A DNA stretch of 47,257 nt from Clostridium sp. CAG:138 (GCA_000435055.1 FR879710.1:1-47257); one strand, 5' to 3'; positions 15,089 to 23,930 are shown, numbered from the stretch's first letter. The notes: a model not told the origin generated them from the letters alone. A program made the numbers and translations.

Positions 15089-15442
15089 ATGACTGCTGTT
15101 ATTAAGAACGAACTTGGTACGATTACCATGAACGAAGAGCTTATCGCAAGCATTGCAGGCTTTGCCGCAGGCGAAAACTACGGGATTGTTGCAATGAACA
15201 GCAAGACGGCGGGCGATGCATTGCTTCAGCTCGTCGGCGGAGAAAACGTTAAACGCGGCGTTAAGGTTTCGATTCTTGAGGATCAGAGCATCGACATTGA
15301 CCTTTATGTTACGCTTATGTACGGCGTTTCGCTTCCCGCGGTTGCTGCCAACACTATCAGCAACGTTAAGTACCGCGTGGAAGAGCTGACCGGACTGAAA
15401 GTCAAACATGTTAATATCTACGTCGAGGCAGTTCGGGTATAA
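15089..15442 (+). CDS. Asp23/Gls24-family envelope stress protein (YloU-like)
   Basis: 117-residue Asp23/DUF322 protein, found at the membrane and envelope in Firmicutes. The sequence shows the family core: ITMNEELIASIAG at the start, LYVTLMYGVSLP, and the end GLKVKHVNIYVEAV. The start has GGAGG 9 bases upstream. It is followed 35 bases later by the FakA/YloV-like gene and then recG, the same neighbourhood as yloU-yloV-recG in Bacillus. Its biochemical role is not established. Confidence 0.88.
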   Translation: MTAVIKNELGTITMNEELIASIAGFAAGENYGIVAMNSKTAGDALLQLVGGENVKRGVKVSILEDQSIDIDLYVTLMYGVSLPAVAANTISNVKYRVEELTGLKVKHVNIYVEAVRV

Positions 15443-15477
15443 AGCTTTTCGGCTTTTCACCTTGGAGGTTATAAAAA

Positions 15478-17118
15478 TTGATTAAACGTACAATAGAGGG
15501 ATCGCTTTTCCGTGAAATGCTCCTGACGGGTGCGGCTTGTCTTGAAAAGAACAAGCAGGCGATCGATGCAATGAATGTTTTTCCCGTTCCGGACGGAGAC
15601 ACCGGAACGAACATGTCGATGACTATGCAGCGTGCCGTTGCAGAAATCAGACAGGTTAAATCCGATTCCGTTGAAGAACTGGCTTCGGCACTTTCAATGG
15701 GAGCTCTGCGCGGCGCAAGGGGCAACTCGGGTGTTATTCTTTCTCAGATATTCAGAGGATTTTCACGCGCGCTGAAAGGCAAAAAAAACGAACTTGACGC
15801 AAGACTGCTTGCAGATGCGCTCACCATGGGAACAGAAGCGGCGTACAAAGCCGTTATGAAACCCAAGGAGGGTACAATGCTGACGGTATCGCGGCTTATG
15901 AGCGATGCGGTCAACAAAGCGGCAGCAAAAGGCGCGGATGCATATCAGATTATCGATGTCATGCTGCAAAGCGGCGAAGCTGCGCTGAAAAAAACTCCGG
16001 ATATGCTTCCTGTGCTTAAAGAAGCCGGTGTGGTTGACTCCGGCGGTATGGGCCTGCTGACAATATATCGTGGGTTCAAAATGGCTTTGGACGGTGAGGA
16101 ACTGAGCGAAAACCTCGGTGACCTGCCGAGCCTTGAACCAAAAGATGAGGTGCAGGATGCCCCGATAAGCGACATAAACGACATCGAATTCGGCTATTGC
16201 ACTGAGTTCTTTATAATACACATTGAGTCAGGTGCGAGCGCAAAGCAAATTGAAGATTTTCGCGAGAAGCTTATGAAAATCGGTGATTCCGTTGTTGTTG
16301 TGAATGATGAGGACATCATCAAAGTTCATGTTCATTCCAATGCTCCCGGAAAAGTCCTTCAGCTGGCACTTGATTTGGGTGAAATCGATCGCGTGAAAAT
16401 TGAAAACATGCGGGAACAGAACCGAGAGCTGACGGCAAAGCTTAAGGCAAGTGAGAAAGAGCTCGGCATAGTTGCAGTAAGCGTCGGCGACGGGATTGAC
16501 GAAGTTTTCAGGAGCCTTGGAACAGACAATCTGATTTCCGGCGGACAAACAATGAATCCCAGCATTGACACGATCGCTCAGGCAATCAAAAAGGTCAATG
16601 CACGCAATGTTTTTGTTTTGCCGAACAACCCAAATATTCTTCTTGCCGCGCAGCAGGCGGCCGAAATCAGCGACAAGAATGTTATTGTCATTCCGACACG
16701 AACGATCGTTCAAGGTGTTTCGGCTGTAATTGCATTTGATCCGGAAGCTGATGCGGAAACCAACCGTCAAAACATGACGGAGGCAATCGCAGGTGTCGTG
16801 TCAGGTTCGGTAACGTTTGCGGTGCGTGACACGACTTATAACGGCAACGTTATCTCCGCAAATGACATAATCGGAATAATTGACGGAAGCATTGTTTGCG
16901 TTGATAAAACTATTCCGGCCGTAACCGAAAAGCTCATTGAGATAATGCTTGAAAAACACGGCGGTGAAGGTGTTGTAACCTTGTACTGCGGCGAAGGAAC
17001 ATCCGAGGATGAAGCGAGTGAGCTTGCGGATAGAATTTCCGAAAAACACGCGGATTCAGAGTTTATCGTTCAGCACGGTGGCCAGCCACTTTATTACTAC
17101 TATATTTCAGTGGAGTAA
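15478..17118 (+). CDS. fakA: DAK2-domain kinase subunit, FakA/YloV family
   Basis: 546 residues, the usual length for FakA. The N-terminal DAK2 nucleotide-binding domain shows NVFPVPDGDTGTNM (Asp ligands for Mg-ATP) and GARGNSGVILSQIFRG; a middle domain and a C-terminal DegV-like half follow. In characterised Firmicutes FakA phosphorylates FakB-bound fatty acids so that exogenous fatty acids enter phospholipid synthesis. No fakB (DegV) gene lies in the window. The start is TTG at 15478 with GGAGGT 8 bases upstream. It sits between the Asp23 gene and recG (9-base gap). Activity is inferred from the family. Confidence 0.88.
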   Translation: MIKRTIEGSLFREMLLTGAACLEKNKQAIDAMNVFPVPDGDTGTNMSMTMQRAVAEIRQVKSDSVEELASALSMGALRGARGNSGVILSQIFRGFSRALKGKKNELDARLLADALTMGTEAAYKAVMKPKEGTMLTVSRLMSDAVNKAAAKGADAYQIIDVMLQSGEAALKKTPDMLPVLKEAGVVDSGGMGLLTIYRGFKMALDGEELSENLGDLPSLEPKDEVQDAPISDINDIEFGYCTEFFIIHIESGASAKQIEDFREKLMKIGDSVVVVNDEDIIKVHVHSNAPGKVLQLALDLGEIDRVKIENMREQNRELTAKLKASEKELGIVAVSVGDGIDEVFRSLGTDNLISGGQTMNPSIDTIAQAIKKVNARNVFVLPNNPNILLAAQQAAEISDKNVIVIPTRTIVQGVSAVIAFDPEADAETNRQNMTEAIAGVVSGSVTFAVRDTTYNGNVISANDIIGIIDGSIVCVDKTIPAVTEKLIEIMLEKHGGEGVVTLYCGEGTSEDEASELADRISEKHADSEFIVQHGGQPLYYYYISVE

Positions 17119-17127
17119 AAACATCGA

Positions 17128-19179
17128 ATGCACAGCGATGAGTTGTCCGAAAGGGCAATAACTTCATTAAAAGGAATAGGTCCTGCGCGAGCGGAGCAAT
17201 TCGCTCGCATGGGGCTTTTTTCGTTGCGGGATTTGCTTGGATTTATGCCGCGCGGCTATCTGGATTTTTCACGTGAAAGATGCATCTCTGATATCGAGGA
17301 CGGTGAAGCGGCAGCCGTTCATGTTGAATTCATCGGTCCGGCAAGAACAATACGCGCAAAAAACGGAACGGTTGTAACAAATGTTTCTATCGGCGATTCG
17401 TCGGGAAATATGACAGCGGTATGGTTCAATCAGAGCTTTATGCAGCGAAACATACCGCGTGAACCCGGAGGATACATCCTCGGTTTTATGGACAAAAAGC
17501 ATGGCGCAAGATTTGTGCGCGCAGTGTTTTCGGAGACGCTGCCCGGCGTGCTTCCTGTGTATCCTCTTGTTCGCGGGTTGACACAGAGTGTTGTCAGAAA
17601 TGCTGTCCGCGCAGCGCTTGATGCCTGTGGCACCGGCATGATGCAGGAGACCTTGCCGCGCAGTGTTCTGTCGGAATTCAATCTCATTTCGCTTAAGCAT
17701 GCAATACATTCCGTGCATTTTCCGCATGATGCGGAAGAGCTTCGACAGGCGCGGCGCAGGCTTGCTTTTGAAGATGCGTTGATGCTTACGATTGTACTGC
17801 AAATGCTTAGACAGGAGCGCGGCAGAGAACGTGGCATTGCATTTGAAACAGGCGGCGTTCGCAATGAGTTCATTGAAATGCTTCCGTTTGAACTGACTCA
17901 CGCACAGTGCAGTGTAATGGATGAATTGGAACACGATATGTCCGCTCCCCGCGCAATGAACCGTCTGATTCAGGGGGACGTAGGTTCGGGAAAGACGGTG
18001 CTTGCAATGTACGCAATGTATATTGCGATGAAAAACGGCCGCCAATCCGTTTTGATGGTGCCGACGGAAATCCTTGCCGAACAACATTATGTTCAGCTTC
18101 AGCGATACTTCGGAGAAAAATGCGCACTGTTGACGGGGAAAACAACTCAGAAAGAACGCATTCGCATTCTGAACGGCATTAAAAACGGTGAGATTATTGC
18201 GATAACAGGCACACATGCCTTGATCCAGAGCAATGTAGAGTTTAATAACGTCGGCCTTGTTGTGACGGACGAGCAACACAGGTTTGGCGTGCATCAACGC
18301 GCATTGCTGAATAAAAAAGCCGAATCTCCGGATGTTCTTATTATGAGTGCAACACCGATTCCGCGAACGCTTTCGCTGATACTGTACGGTGACCTTGAGA
18401 TTTCAGTCGTAAACGGAATTCCATTGGGACGAAAGCCGATTTTGACACGACTTGTGCCGCTGCAAAAGCGCGTTTCGATGTATCGCTATATTGAAAACTG
18501 TGTGAAAGAGTCGGGCATTCAGGCGTATGTTGTGTGCCCGCTTGTCGATGAGCAGGATGAACAAAATGAATCGGAATTGTCTTTTTGCAGGGTTCCGTCC
18601 GCAAAGGGTGTTTTTCGGGAACTGTCGCAAAACCTAAGCATTCCTGTCGGTCTGCTGCATGGCAAGATGAACGGAAAACTAAAAACTTCCGTGATGGAGT
18701 CCTTTCGCACCGGGGAAATAAAACTGCTTGTTTCAACAACGGTTATTGAAGTCGGTGTGGATGTTCCGAATGCATGCATAATGGTCATAGAGAGTGCGGA
18801 TCGTTTCGGACTTGCGCAGCTTCACCAGCTTCGCGGCCGTGTCGGGCGCGGCGAAAGGGAAAGCTTCTGCTTTCTTTTGCCTTCTGCGGAGTCAAAAAGT
18901 GCAAATGCCCGTCTCAAGCTGATGGTGCAGACCAATGACGGCTTTGAGATTGCGAAAAAGGATCTTGAAACGCGTGGTCCCGGCGAGCTTATGGGGATGC
19001 GGCAGCATGGTGTCAGTGAGTTCGCGGCAGCGGCATTGGCGGCGGATCTTTCAACTTTGACTGCTGCAAGAGATTGTGCACAGCGGCTTTTGACGAATCC
19101 AAGCATGGATGATTGCGGTATTGTTAACCGTGCAATGAACAGATTCCGTGCTGTTCGTGACCAAATCAGCATTAATTAA
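17128..19179 (+). CDS. recG: ATP-dependent DNA helicase RecG
   Basis: 683-residue superfamily-2 helicase that remodels stalled replication forks and Holliday junctions. The order is the wedge/OB domain (about 1-230), Walker A GDVGSGKT near residue 284, DEQH near 381 with the family RFG following, SATPIPRTL, and the C-terminal helicase domain ending LRGRVGRG. Length is normal. GGAG lies about 10 bases before the ATG and only 9 bases separate it from the upstream gene, so it is co-transcribed. Confidence 0.97.
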   Translation: MHSDELSERAITSLKGIGPARAEQFARMGLFSLRDLLGFMPRGYLDFSRERCISDIEDGEAAAVHVEFIGPARTIRAKNGTVVTNVSIGDSSGNMTAVWFNQSFMQRNIPREPGGYILGFMDKKHGARFVRAVFSETLPGVLPVYPLVRGLTQSVVRNAVRAALDACGTGMMQETLPRSVLSEFNLISLKHAIHSVHFPHDAEELRQARRRLAFEDALMLTIVLQMLRQERGRERGIAFETGGVRNEFIEMLPFELTHAQCSVMDELEHDMSAPRAMNRLIQGDVGSGKTVLAMYAMYIAMKNGRQSVLMVPTEILAEQHYVQLQRYFGEKCALLTGKTTQKERIRILNGIKNGEIIAITGTHALIQSNVEFNNVGLVVTDEQHRFGVHQRALLNKKAESPDVLIMSATPIPRTLSLILYGDLEISVVNGIPLGRKPILTRLVPLQKRVSMYRYIENCVKESGIQAYVVCPLVDEQDEQNESELSFCRVPSAKGVFRELSQNLSIPVGLLHGKMNGKLKTSVMESFRTGEIKLLVSTTVIEVGVDVPNACIMVIESADRFGLAQLHQLRGRVGRGERESFCFLLPSAESKSANARLKLMVQTNDGFEIAKKDLETRGPGELMGMRQHGVSEFAAAALAADLSTLTAARDCAQRLLTNPSMDDCGIVNRAMNRFRAVRDQISIN

Positions 19180-19202
19180 CAAACGAATAATATATTTAAA
19201 CA

Positions 19203-19257
19203 TTTACACATACTTTACATGGCCTGTCTTTTCAGCTTTACATTCGAGCTTTATCAT
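19203..19257 (+). promoter_or_regulatory. PhoP-box array and promoter of pstS
   Basis: Three TTTACA half-sites at 19203, 19214 and 19237 have the 11-base helical spacing (11, then about 2x11) of PhoP boxes in Firmicutes; a degenerate fourth copy lies in the 17-base gap. A -10-like TATCAT begins at 19252, 15 bases after the last half-site. The same geometry occurs upstream of pstA. Confidence 0.75.
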
Positions 19258-19318
19258 TATATGCGTCGGAAAGAGATACGACAACGAAAAAGATAAAACT
19301 CAAAAGGAGATAACGAAC

Positions 19319-20152
19319 ATGAAAAACACAACATTCAAAAGGCTTTTGGTAAAGATTCTTGCAGCAGTCACGGCAATCAGCTGCTTTGCGGCAGTCGGCT
19401 GCACCGGCAAGGGCAAAACGAGCGGCACCGTTGCAACGGACGGCTCAACCTCCATGGCAAAGGTTATCGGTGCATTGGGCGAGGCTTTTATGCAGGCGAA
19501 TGACGACATAAAGTTTACATACAATCCCACCGGTTCCGGCTCCGGCATAACCGCCGTTTCGGAAGGAAGGTGTGATATCGGTCTGTCGAGCCGTGCGCTG
19601 AAAACGGAAGAAACAGATAAAGGCCTTGTCGGAACGGTACTGGCCTATGACGGTATCGCGATTATCGTGCACCCCGACAACAACCTTGCGGATATCGACA
19701 TTGAAACCCTTGCAAAAGTTTACAAGGGCGAAATCACAAATTGGAGCGAACTCGGCGGTGCGGACGGTGAAATTGTCCTTATCGGCAGGGAACCCAACAG
19801 CGGAACGAGGGACGGCTTTGAGTCCATTACAGACACAAAGGACGCATGCAAATACAGGCAGGAACTGACCAGCACCGGTGATGTTATCGCGGCTGTCGCT
19901 TCAAACCCCAATGCAATCGGCTATGCCTCCTTGTCCGCCCTTAAAGACACCGTGAAAGCTCTCACCGTTGACGGCATTGCACCCACAGAAGCAACGGTTA
20001 AGGACGGCAGCTACAAAGTTCAGCGCCCGTTCGTGCTTGTAACCAAAAAGAATGCAAAACTTTCCGATGCCGCGCAGAAGTTCTTTGACTTCATCACTTC
20101 CGAAGACGCTGTAACCATCATCAACAATGCAGGCGCAGTTGCCGCAAAATAA
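19319..20152 (+). CDS. pstS: Phosphate-binding lipoprotein of the Pst ABC transporter
   Basis: 277-residue extracellular solute-binding protein. The lipoprotein signal ends at FAAVGC (lipid-bearing Cys about residue 26). Phosphate-binding loops are recognisable: TDGSTSM, TGSGSGI and REPNSGTRDGF. It captures phosphate outside the membrane for PstC/PstA. ATG 19319 has AAAGGAG about 10 bases upstream. Regulation by PhoP is suggested by the TTTACA array. Codon choice is biased towards highly expressed types. Confidence 0.95.
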   Translation: MKNTTFKRLLVKILAAVTAISCFAAVGCTGKGKTSGTVATDGSTSMAKVIGALGEAFMQANDDIKFTYNPTGSGSGITAVSEGRCDIGLSSRALKTEETDKGLVGTVLAYDGIAIIVHPDNNLADIDIETLAKVYKGEITNWSELGGADGEIVLIGREPNSGTRDGFESITDTKDACKYRQELTSTGDVIAAVASNPNAIGYASLSALKDTVKALTVDGIAPTEATVKDGSYKVQRPFVLVTKKNAKLSDAAQKFFDFITSEDAVTIINNAGAVAAK

Positions 20153-20170
20153 AACTGACAACGGCCGGAA

Positions 20171-20213
20171 CCGCAGGCGGCAGTTTCTCGGATTCGGGGG
20201 CTGCCGCCTGCGG
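20171..20213 (+). other. Very stable intercistronic hairpin between pstS and pstC
   Basis: CCGCAGGCGGCAG (20171-20183) pairs perfectly over 13 bp with CTGCCGCCTGCGG (20201-20213). There is no T-run, so it probably protects the pstS mRNA 3' end or slows polymerase. Either would keep PstS more abundant than the permease. Confidence 0.65.
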
Positions 20214-20288
20214 CAATAAGTGAATTCCGATTCACAGAAAAAAACGATGATTGATGCAAATGAAAACAGAAGTGAAGGAGAACTGAAT

Positions 20289-21188
20289 ATGAAAAACTTA
20301 AATGATAACAGTTCCGCAAAAAGAAAAAGAACATTTGAAAACTTTGTTCACGGCATCTTTTTGATACTCGGGCTTGTGACGGTTGCATGTGTGCTTCTGA
20401 TATCGATATATCTCATTGTTTCCGGTATCCCGGCCATTCGACAAATCGGGCTTATCAATTTCCTGTTCGGCAAAAAATGGGAACCCACCGCAGCGACTCC
20501 TGCATTCGGCATACTGCCGTTTATCTTAACGAGCATATACGGCACGGCAGGTGCAATCATACTCGGCGTGCCGATCGGCTTTCTTGCCTCTGTTTATCTT
20601 GCAAAAGCTGCAAAACCCAAACTCCGCGCCGTTGCGGAGTCCGCTGTCAGTCTGCTTGCAGGCATTCCGTCGGTTGTGTACGGCCTTGTGGGTATGTTGG
20701 TGCTTGTTCCGGGCATTCGCAATGCGTTCAACCTTGCAGACGGTTCCGGCCTCTTGGCCGCAATAATCGTACTTGCGATTATGATTCTGCCCTCAATCAT
20801 AAAAGTGTCCATGACTGCTCTTGAAGCCGTTCCGAAGGAGTATGAGGATGCCTCTCTTGCTCTCGGTGCAACGGCGGAGGAAACATGGTTCCGCGTTTCC
20901 GTTCCGGCAGCAAAAAGCGGTATCGCTGCTGCGGTTGTGCTCGGCATCGGGCGTGCGATAGGCGAAGCAATGGCTGTTATGATGGTTGCGGGCAATGTCG
21001 CAAACATGCCTTCCCTTTTTCAAAGCGTCCGCTTCCTTACGACCGGCATTGCAAGCGGAATGTCCTATGCACCTGAGGGCTTGCAGCGGCAGGCACTGTT
21101 TTCAATTGCGCTTGTGCTGTTCCTTTTCATAATGATGATAAATGCGGCGTTGAACTTCTTCCTTAAGCGCGGAAAAGCCGAATCCTGA
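20289..21188 (+). CDS. pstC: Phosphate ABC transporter permease PstC
   Basis: 299-residue membrane permease with about six helices and the binding-protein-dependent transport motif (EAVPKEYEDASLALGATAEET...), the loop that contacts PstB. ATG 20289 is preferred over the in-frame GTG at 20220 because AAGGAG lies 8 bases upstream. pstA is not next in line: the locus is interrupted by an antisense cassette (21455-23692). Confidence 0.93.
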   Translation: MKNLNDNSSAKRKRTFENFVHGIFLILGLVTVACVLLISIYLIVSGIPAIRQIGLINFLFGKKWEPTAATPAFGILPFILTSIYGTAGAIILGVPIGFLASVYLAKAAKPKLRAVAESAVSLLAGIPSVVYGLVGMLVLVPGIRNAFNLADGSGLLAAIIVLAIMILPSIIKVSMTALEAVPKEYEDASLALGATAEETWFRVSVPAAKSGIAAAVVLGIGRAIGEAMAVMMVAGNVANMPSLFQSVRFLTTGIASGMSYAPEGLQRQALFSIALVLFLFIMMINAALNFFLKRGKAES

Positions 21189-21208
21189 AACCGAAACAAA
21201 GGCACAAC

Positions 21209-21239
21209 ACCCCGACGGGTTTCATCCGTCGGGGTGCTG
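21209..21239. terminator. GC-rich terminator-like hairpin after pstC
   Basis: ACCCCGACGG (21209-21218) pairs with CCGTCGGGGT (21226-21235). There is little T on the plus side; on the minus side TGTTGTGCCTTTGTTTC follows, so it may serve the minus-strand cassette as well. Confidence 0.55.
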
Positions 21240-21454
21240 CACTGTGTGGTAAAAATATGATTGTATAAAACCGCACCTGTCGGAGAAACAGTCTCCTTCA
21301 AGGGGCGTTTATACCGAGAGATAAGCCGAGTATCCGTTGAGCCGTTAATGGGTTTATGCCTGTGTCCTTTTCCGAAACAACGTTAACTCAGCAATTGCGA
21401 AAGGGTGCGCTCAGGTTTAGTTTCCGTTTGCTGAAAGTGGCCTGTGCATACACC

Positions 21455-21523
21455 TCAGTTCAGTCCGAGAGCTGCGAAAACAACGGCGATAAGTGCCGCG
21501 AGAACCTTTTTAAGCCGGGTCAT
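21455..21523 (-). CDS. 22-residue hydrophobic micropeptide
   Basis: Short ORF with AGAGGA 8 bases before ATG 21523. The peptide starts basic (MTRLKK), continues as one hydrophobic helix (VLAALIAVVFAALG) and ends LN before TGA. It follows the secreted-protein gene by 33 bases on the same strand and looks like the last gene of the sigma cassette. It resembles no family I know; a membrane-inserted small protein is the plain reading. Random occurrence cannot be ruled out, but the ribosome site and the membrane-helix composition argue for a real gene. Confidence 0.5.
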   Translation of the reverse strand: MTRLKKVLAALIAVVFAALGLN

Positions 21524-21556
21524 TAGCTTATTCCTCTTACGGTATATTTGTTCAAG

Positions 21557-22072
21557 TTACTTGCATACAATGTATGCTGTGGTCAGGGTGACTTTTTGTG
21601 CAGCCGAGAGCAGGCTCTTTTTTGCATAGCATTCAACCTGAACCCTGTAGTAGTCTCCCGCAACCAGGTTGGTGATTACTTTGTAATAACCAAAATAATC
21701 AGAGTTGTTAATGTACTCGTCGTGTACACTACTCAGTTCAACCCAGCTGCTGCCATTCCAATATTGAAATGTCAATTTTGTGAAGCCGAGTTTTTTGACG
21801 TTGTCGGCGGTTTCAAGGTTGACAGTAACGCGGGCAGCATTTGGACCGTGACTGCTGAAAGTTATGTCGTGCCGTGTGAACAGATCGGCGGCCTGCGGAT
21901 CAACGCCTTCGTCAAAAAAGAACAGATCGGTTTCGTGTGGGGTTGCGGATGCAACTCCGGTCGGAATCGACCGGGTTTCGGGGGCTGTTTCATTTGCCGC
22001 CAAAGCATTGCCTGCAAAGATATTGCAAAGCAATAGAATCGCTGCAAGAAACAGGGGGATGAGTTTTTTCAT
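21557..22072 (-). CDS. Secreted protein of unknown function in the sigma-factor cassette
   Basis: 171 residues with a clear Sec signal peptide (MKKLIPLFLAAILLL..., cleavage about AGNALA/AN). The mature part is rich in Thr, Ser and aromatic residues (FQYWNGSSWVELSSV; GDYYRVQVECYAKK), suggesting a beta-sandwich, but I do not recognise the family. ATG 22072 has AAAGGA 9 bases upstream; it begins 14 bases after the anti-sigma-like gene stops, so the two are co-transcribed. Likely a target or effector of the neighbouring sigma factor. Confidence 0.75.
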   Translation of the reverse strand: MKKLIPLFLAAILLLCNIFAGNALAANETAPETRSIPTGVASATPHETDLFFFDEGVDPQAADLFTRHDITFSSHGPNAARVTVNLETADNVKKLGFTKLTFQYWNGSSWVELSSVHDEYINNSDYFGYYKVITNLVAGDYYRVQVECYAKKSLLSAAQKVTLTTAYIVCK

Positions 22073-22086
22073 TGTTATTAGTCCTT

Positions 22087-23040
22087 TCATTCTGTTAACA
22101 ATGATTGTACGATTTGCTCCATCGTTTCGATTGAAACATCTCCGTTCAGAGTGTAGGAATCAAAGCCGATGTTGAAGCAGACAACATTCTGAGTTTCACT
22201 TTCTGCAAAGGTGCAGTCAATTCCGTAAATCGACTTAGTATACGGTTCACTGAATTCACCGGAAAGCCTTACTGCGCGTGTGACGGAATCCGACTCCGGT
22301 TCGGTAAAGAAGATATGCTGCGATACCGTCACTTTGCCTTCCGTTCCGGAGAATCGAATGCTTACCGATGCAGAAATATCATCGATATAGCCCTTTGCCC
22401 ATTCAAATGCGAATCCGCTCGGTGTATCGGGGCAGACAAGCCTGTCACCGAACTTTGCGATGAACTCGCTGCGATCCGAACAGTTGATGCTTTGAACGTT
22501 CAGCGCGGCGTATTCCTCAACGGAAAGAATACGTGTATCGGGGATAATGCCGCTCCAAGCACCGCCGGGAGGATCTCCACAGGGATCCTCAGCCGCAGTG
22601 TAGCAGATATCGAGATAATCCATGCTGCGCTCCGTTACGGCGCGCCACGGGGTGAACCCCGCCGCATTTGCACTGCCGTCAAAAGCGTATGGCAGAACCA
22701 AAAGCATTATTGCAGCGGTAAGGGCAGCTTTTTGCAAAAAAAAGCGGGAAACAGAGGGAGTGTGCCTCTTCGGGGTGTATTTTGGTTCGAGTTGTTTTGC
22801 GCCCTCCTTACAGAGTATTGAAGGGGAGGAATTTCTTGCAAAGAATTGAAATGAATCGAAAGCAAAAGCACCCTCGGGCAGATTCGCTTCGCCCTTTATG
22901 TAATCGAGCGTTTCAAGGCATTCTGCTATCAATGCCGCGTCACGTTCCACTTGGGGCAGAGCAAGCTGTTCATCGAGCGTTTCTTTTGTTTCACTGAGCA
23001 GAACGATAAAGTCCTGTTTTGTTTGTTTGATGCGCTGCAT
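22087..23040 (-). CDS. Probable membrane anti-sigma factor
   Basis: 317 residues: a cytoplasmic, acidic, helical N-terminus (about 1-100), one membrane helix (about 105-120, AALTAAIMLLVLPYAF) and an outer domain of about 195 residues with scattered Cys. This one-helix layout directly downstream of a sigma-factor gene is typical of anti-sigma factors. The zinc motif HxxxCxxC of the ZAS group is absent, so the assignment rests on topology and position. ATG 23040 is preferred (GAGAGGA 8 bases upstream) over an in-frame TTG at 23070. Confidence 0.65.
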   Translation of the reverse strand: MQRIKQTKQDFIVLLSETKETLDEQLALPQVERDAALIAECLETLDYIKGEANLPEGAFAFDSFQFFARNSSPSILCKEGAKQLEPKYTPKRHTPSVSRFFLQKAALTAAIMLLVLPYAFDGSANAAGFTPWRAVTERSMDYLDICYTAAEDPCGDPPGGAWSGIIPDTRILSVEEYAALNVQSINCSDRSEFIAKFGDRLVCPDTPSGFAFEWAKGYIDDISASVSIRFSGTEGKVTVSQHIFFTEPESDSVTRAVRLSGEFSEPYTKSIYGIDCTFAESETQNVVCFNIGFDSYTLNGDVSIETMEQIVQSLLTE

Positions 23041-23146
23041 AACATCAATCCTCTCATTTTCATGTTTCAAAACTTGGAGATATTTTCCCCCTCATTATGT
23101 ATAGGGCAAAAATCCCCATTCTGTTCACTGAAAAAATAAATATATT

Positions 23147-23692
23147 TTAACCAAGCAATTTAGAGACAATAAGACGCACTTTCATTTCGACACGGCGTGC
23201 CCTTTGACGGAGCGCTTCGGGGGAAATGCCGTACTCGGCAGCGATTTGTTCGCGATCTCGTTTGAGAACGAACACATCGTTGAATGTTTTTGCATCTTTT
23301 TCGCTCAATTCAGAGGCTATGATGCCGAGCATTGTTTCAAAGGGGAAGTCGCTGTATTCACAATAATCATCGGCTGTATCCGGCACGGAGGGCAGCTTGG
23401 ATTCGTCCAATGTTTCCAACGAAACAAACATCTCGCTGTTTCGCTTGGCGATTCTGCTGTTTTGCTTTACACGATGGGTGAGCGTTGTTTGTAGCCACTT
23501 AATCGGTGCCTCATGCGCTGCAACGGCACTTTTGTTTTCGAGCAGCACTATTATGGTTTCGGTAACGATATCTTCCGCATCGAACTTGTTTGGAAAAAAT
23601 CTTTTCACACGTTTAATCATCATGGAATAATAATTTCTAAGAAGAAATTCCATAAGCTCGTCGACAAAGTCGCTGCCGTGCTCATCGCTCAT
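23147..23692 (-). CDS. ECF-like sigma-70 family RNA polymerase sigma factor
   Basis: 181 residues. Region 2 is around residues 25-75 (FDAEDIVTETIIVLLEN; IKWLQTTLTHRVKQ) and the region 4 helix-turn-helix at the C-terminus (REQIAAEYGISPEALRQRARR). There is no region 1 or 3, as in ECF sigma factors. GGAGGG lies 8 bases before ATG 23692. It is read antisense to the pst genes from its own sigma-A-type promoter (23745-23773). The downstream membrane protein is the probable anti-sigma partner. Target promoters are unknown. Confidence 0.85.
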   Translation of the reverse strand: MSDEHGSDFVDELMEFLLRNYYSMMIKRVKRFFPNKFDAEDIVTETIIVLLENKSAVAAHEAPIKWLQTTLTHRVKQNSRIAKRNSEMFVSLETLDESKLPSVPDTADDYCEYSDFPFETMLGIIASELSEKDAKTFNDVFVLKRDREQIAAEYGISPEALRQRARRVEMKVRLIVSKLLG

Positions 23693-23744
23693 TGAACCAA
23701 CCCTCCCTTCTGTCGTAAAATGACAATGATGAGATATACATAAC

Positions 23745-23773
23745 AGTATAATGGAAATAAATTCCAAAGTCAA
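23745..23773 (-). promoter_or_regulatory. Promoter of the sigma-factor cassette
   Basis: On the minus strand: TTGACT (23773-23768), 17-base spacer, TATACT (23750-23745). It is divergent from the pstA PhoP array, which begins 47 bases away. Confidence 0.8.
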
Positions 23774-23819
23774 CCCAATCCGCTGACAACTTTGCCGAGC
23801 AAGAGAATAAAATGATGAT

Positions 23820-23874
23820 TTTACACGAATTTTACAATTGCGTCCTTTTTAACTTTACACGGAAAGGCTATCAT
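23820..23874 (+). promoter_or_regulatory. PhoP-box array and promoter of pstA-pstB-phoU
   Basis: TTTACA half-sites at 23820, 23831 and 23854, then TATCAT at 23869. The offsets (0, 11, 34, 49) are identical to those upstream of pstS, with a similar degenerate third repeat in the 17-base gap. This indicates common control by PhoP. Confidence 0.75.
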
Positions 23875-23930
23875 AATAACTGAAAAAAATGAAACACGGA
23901 AAGAGCTTTACAATGAAAGGAGCTGCGGCG

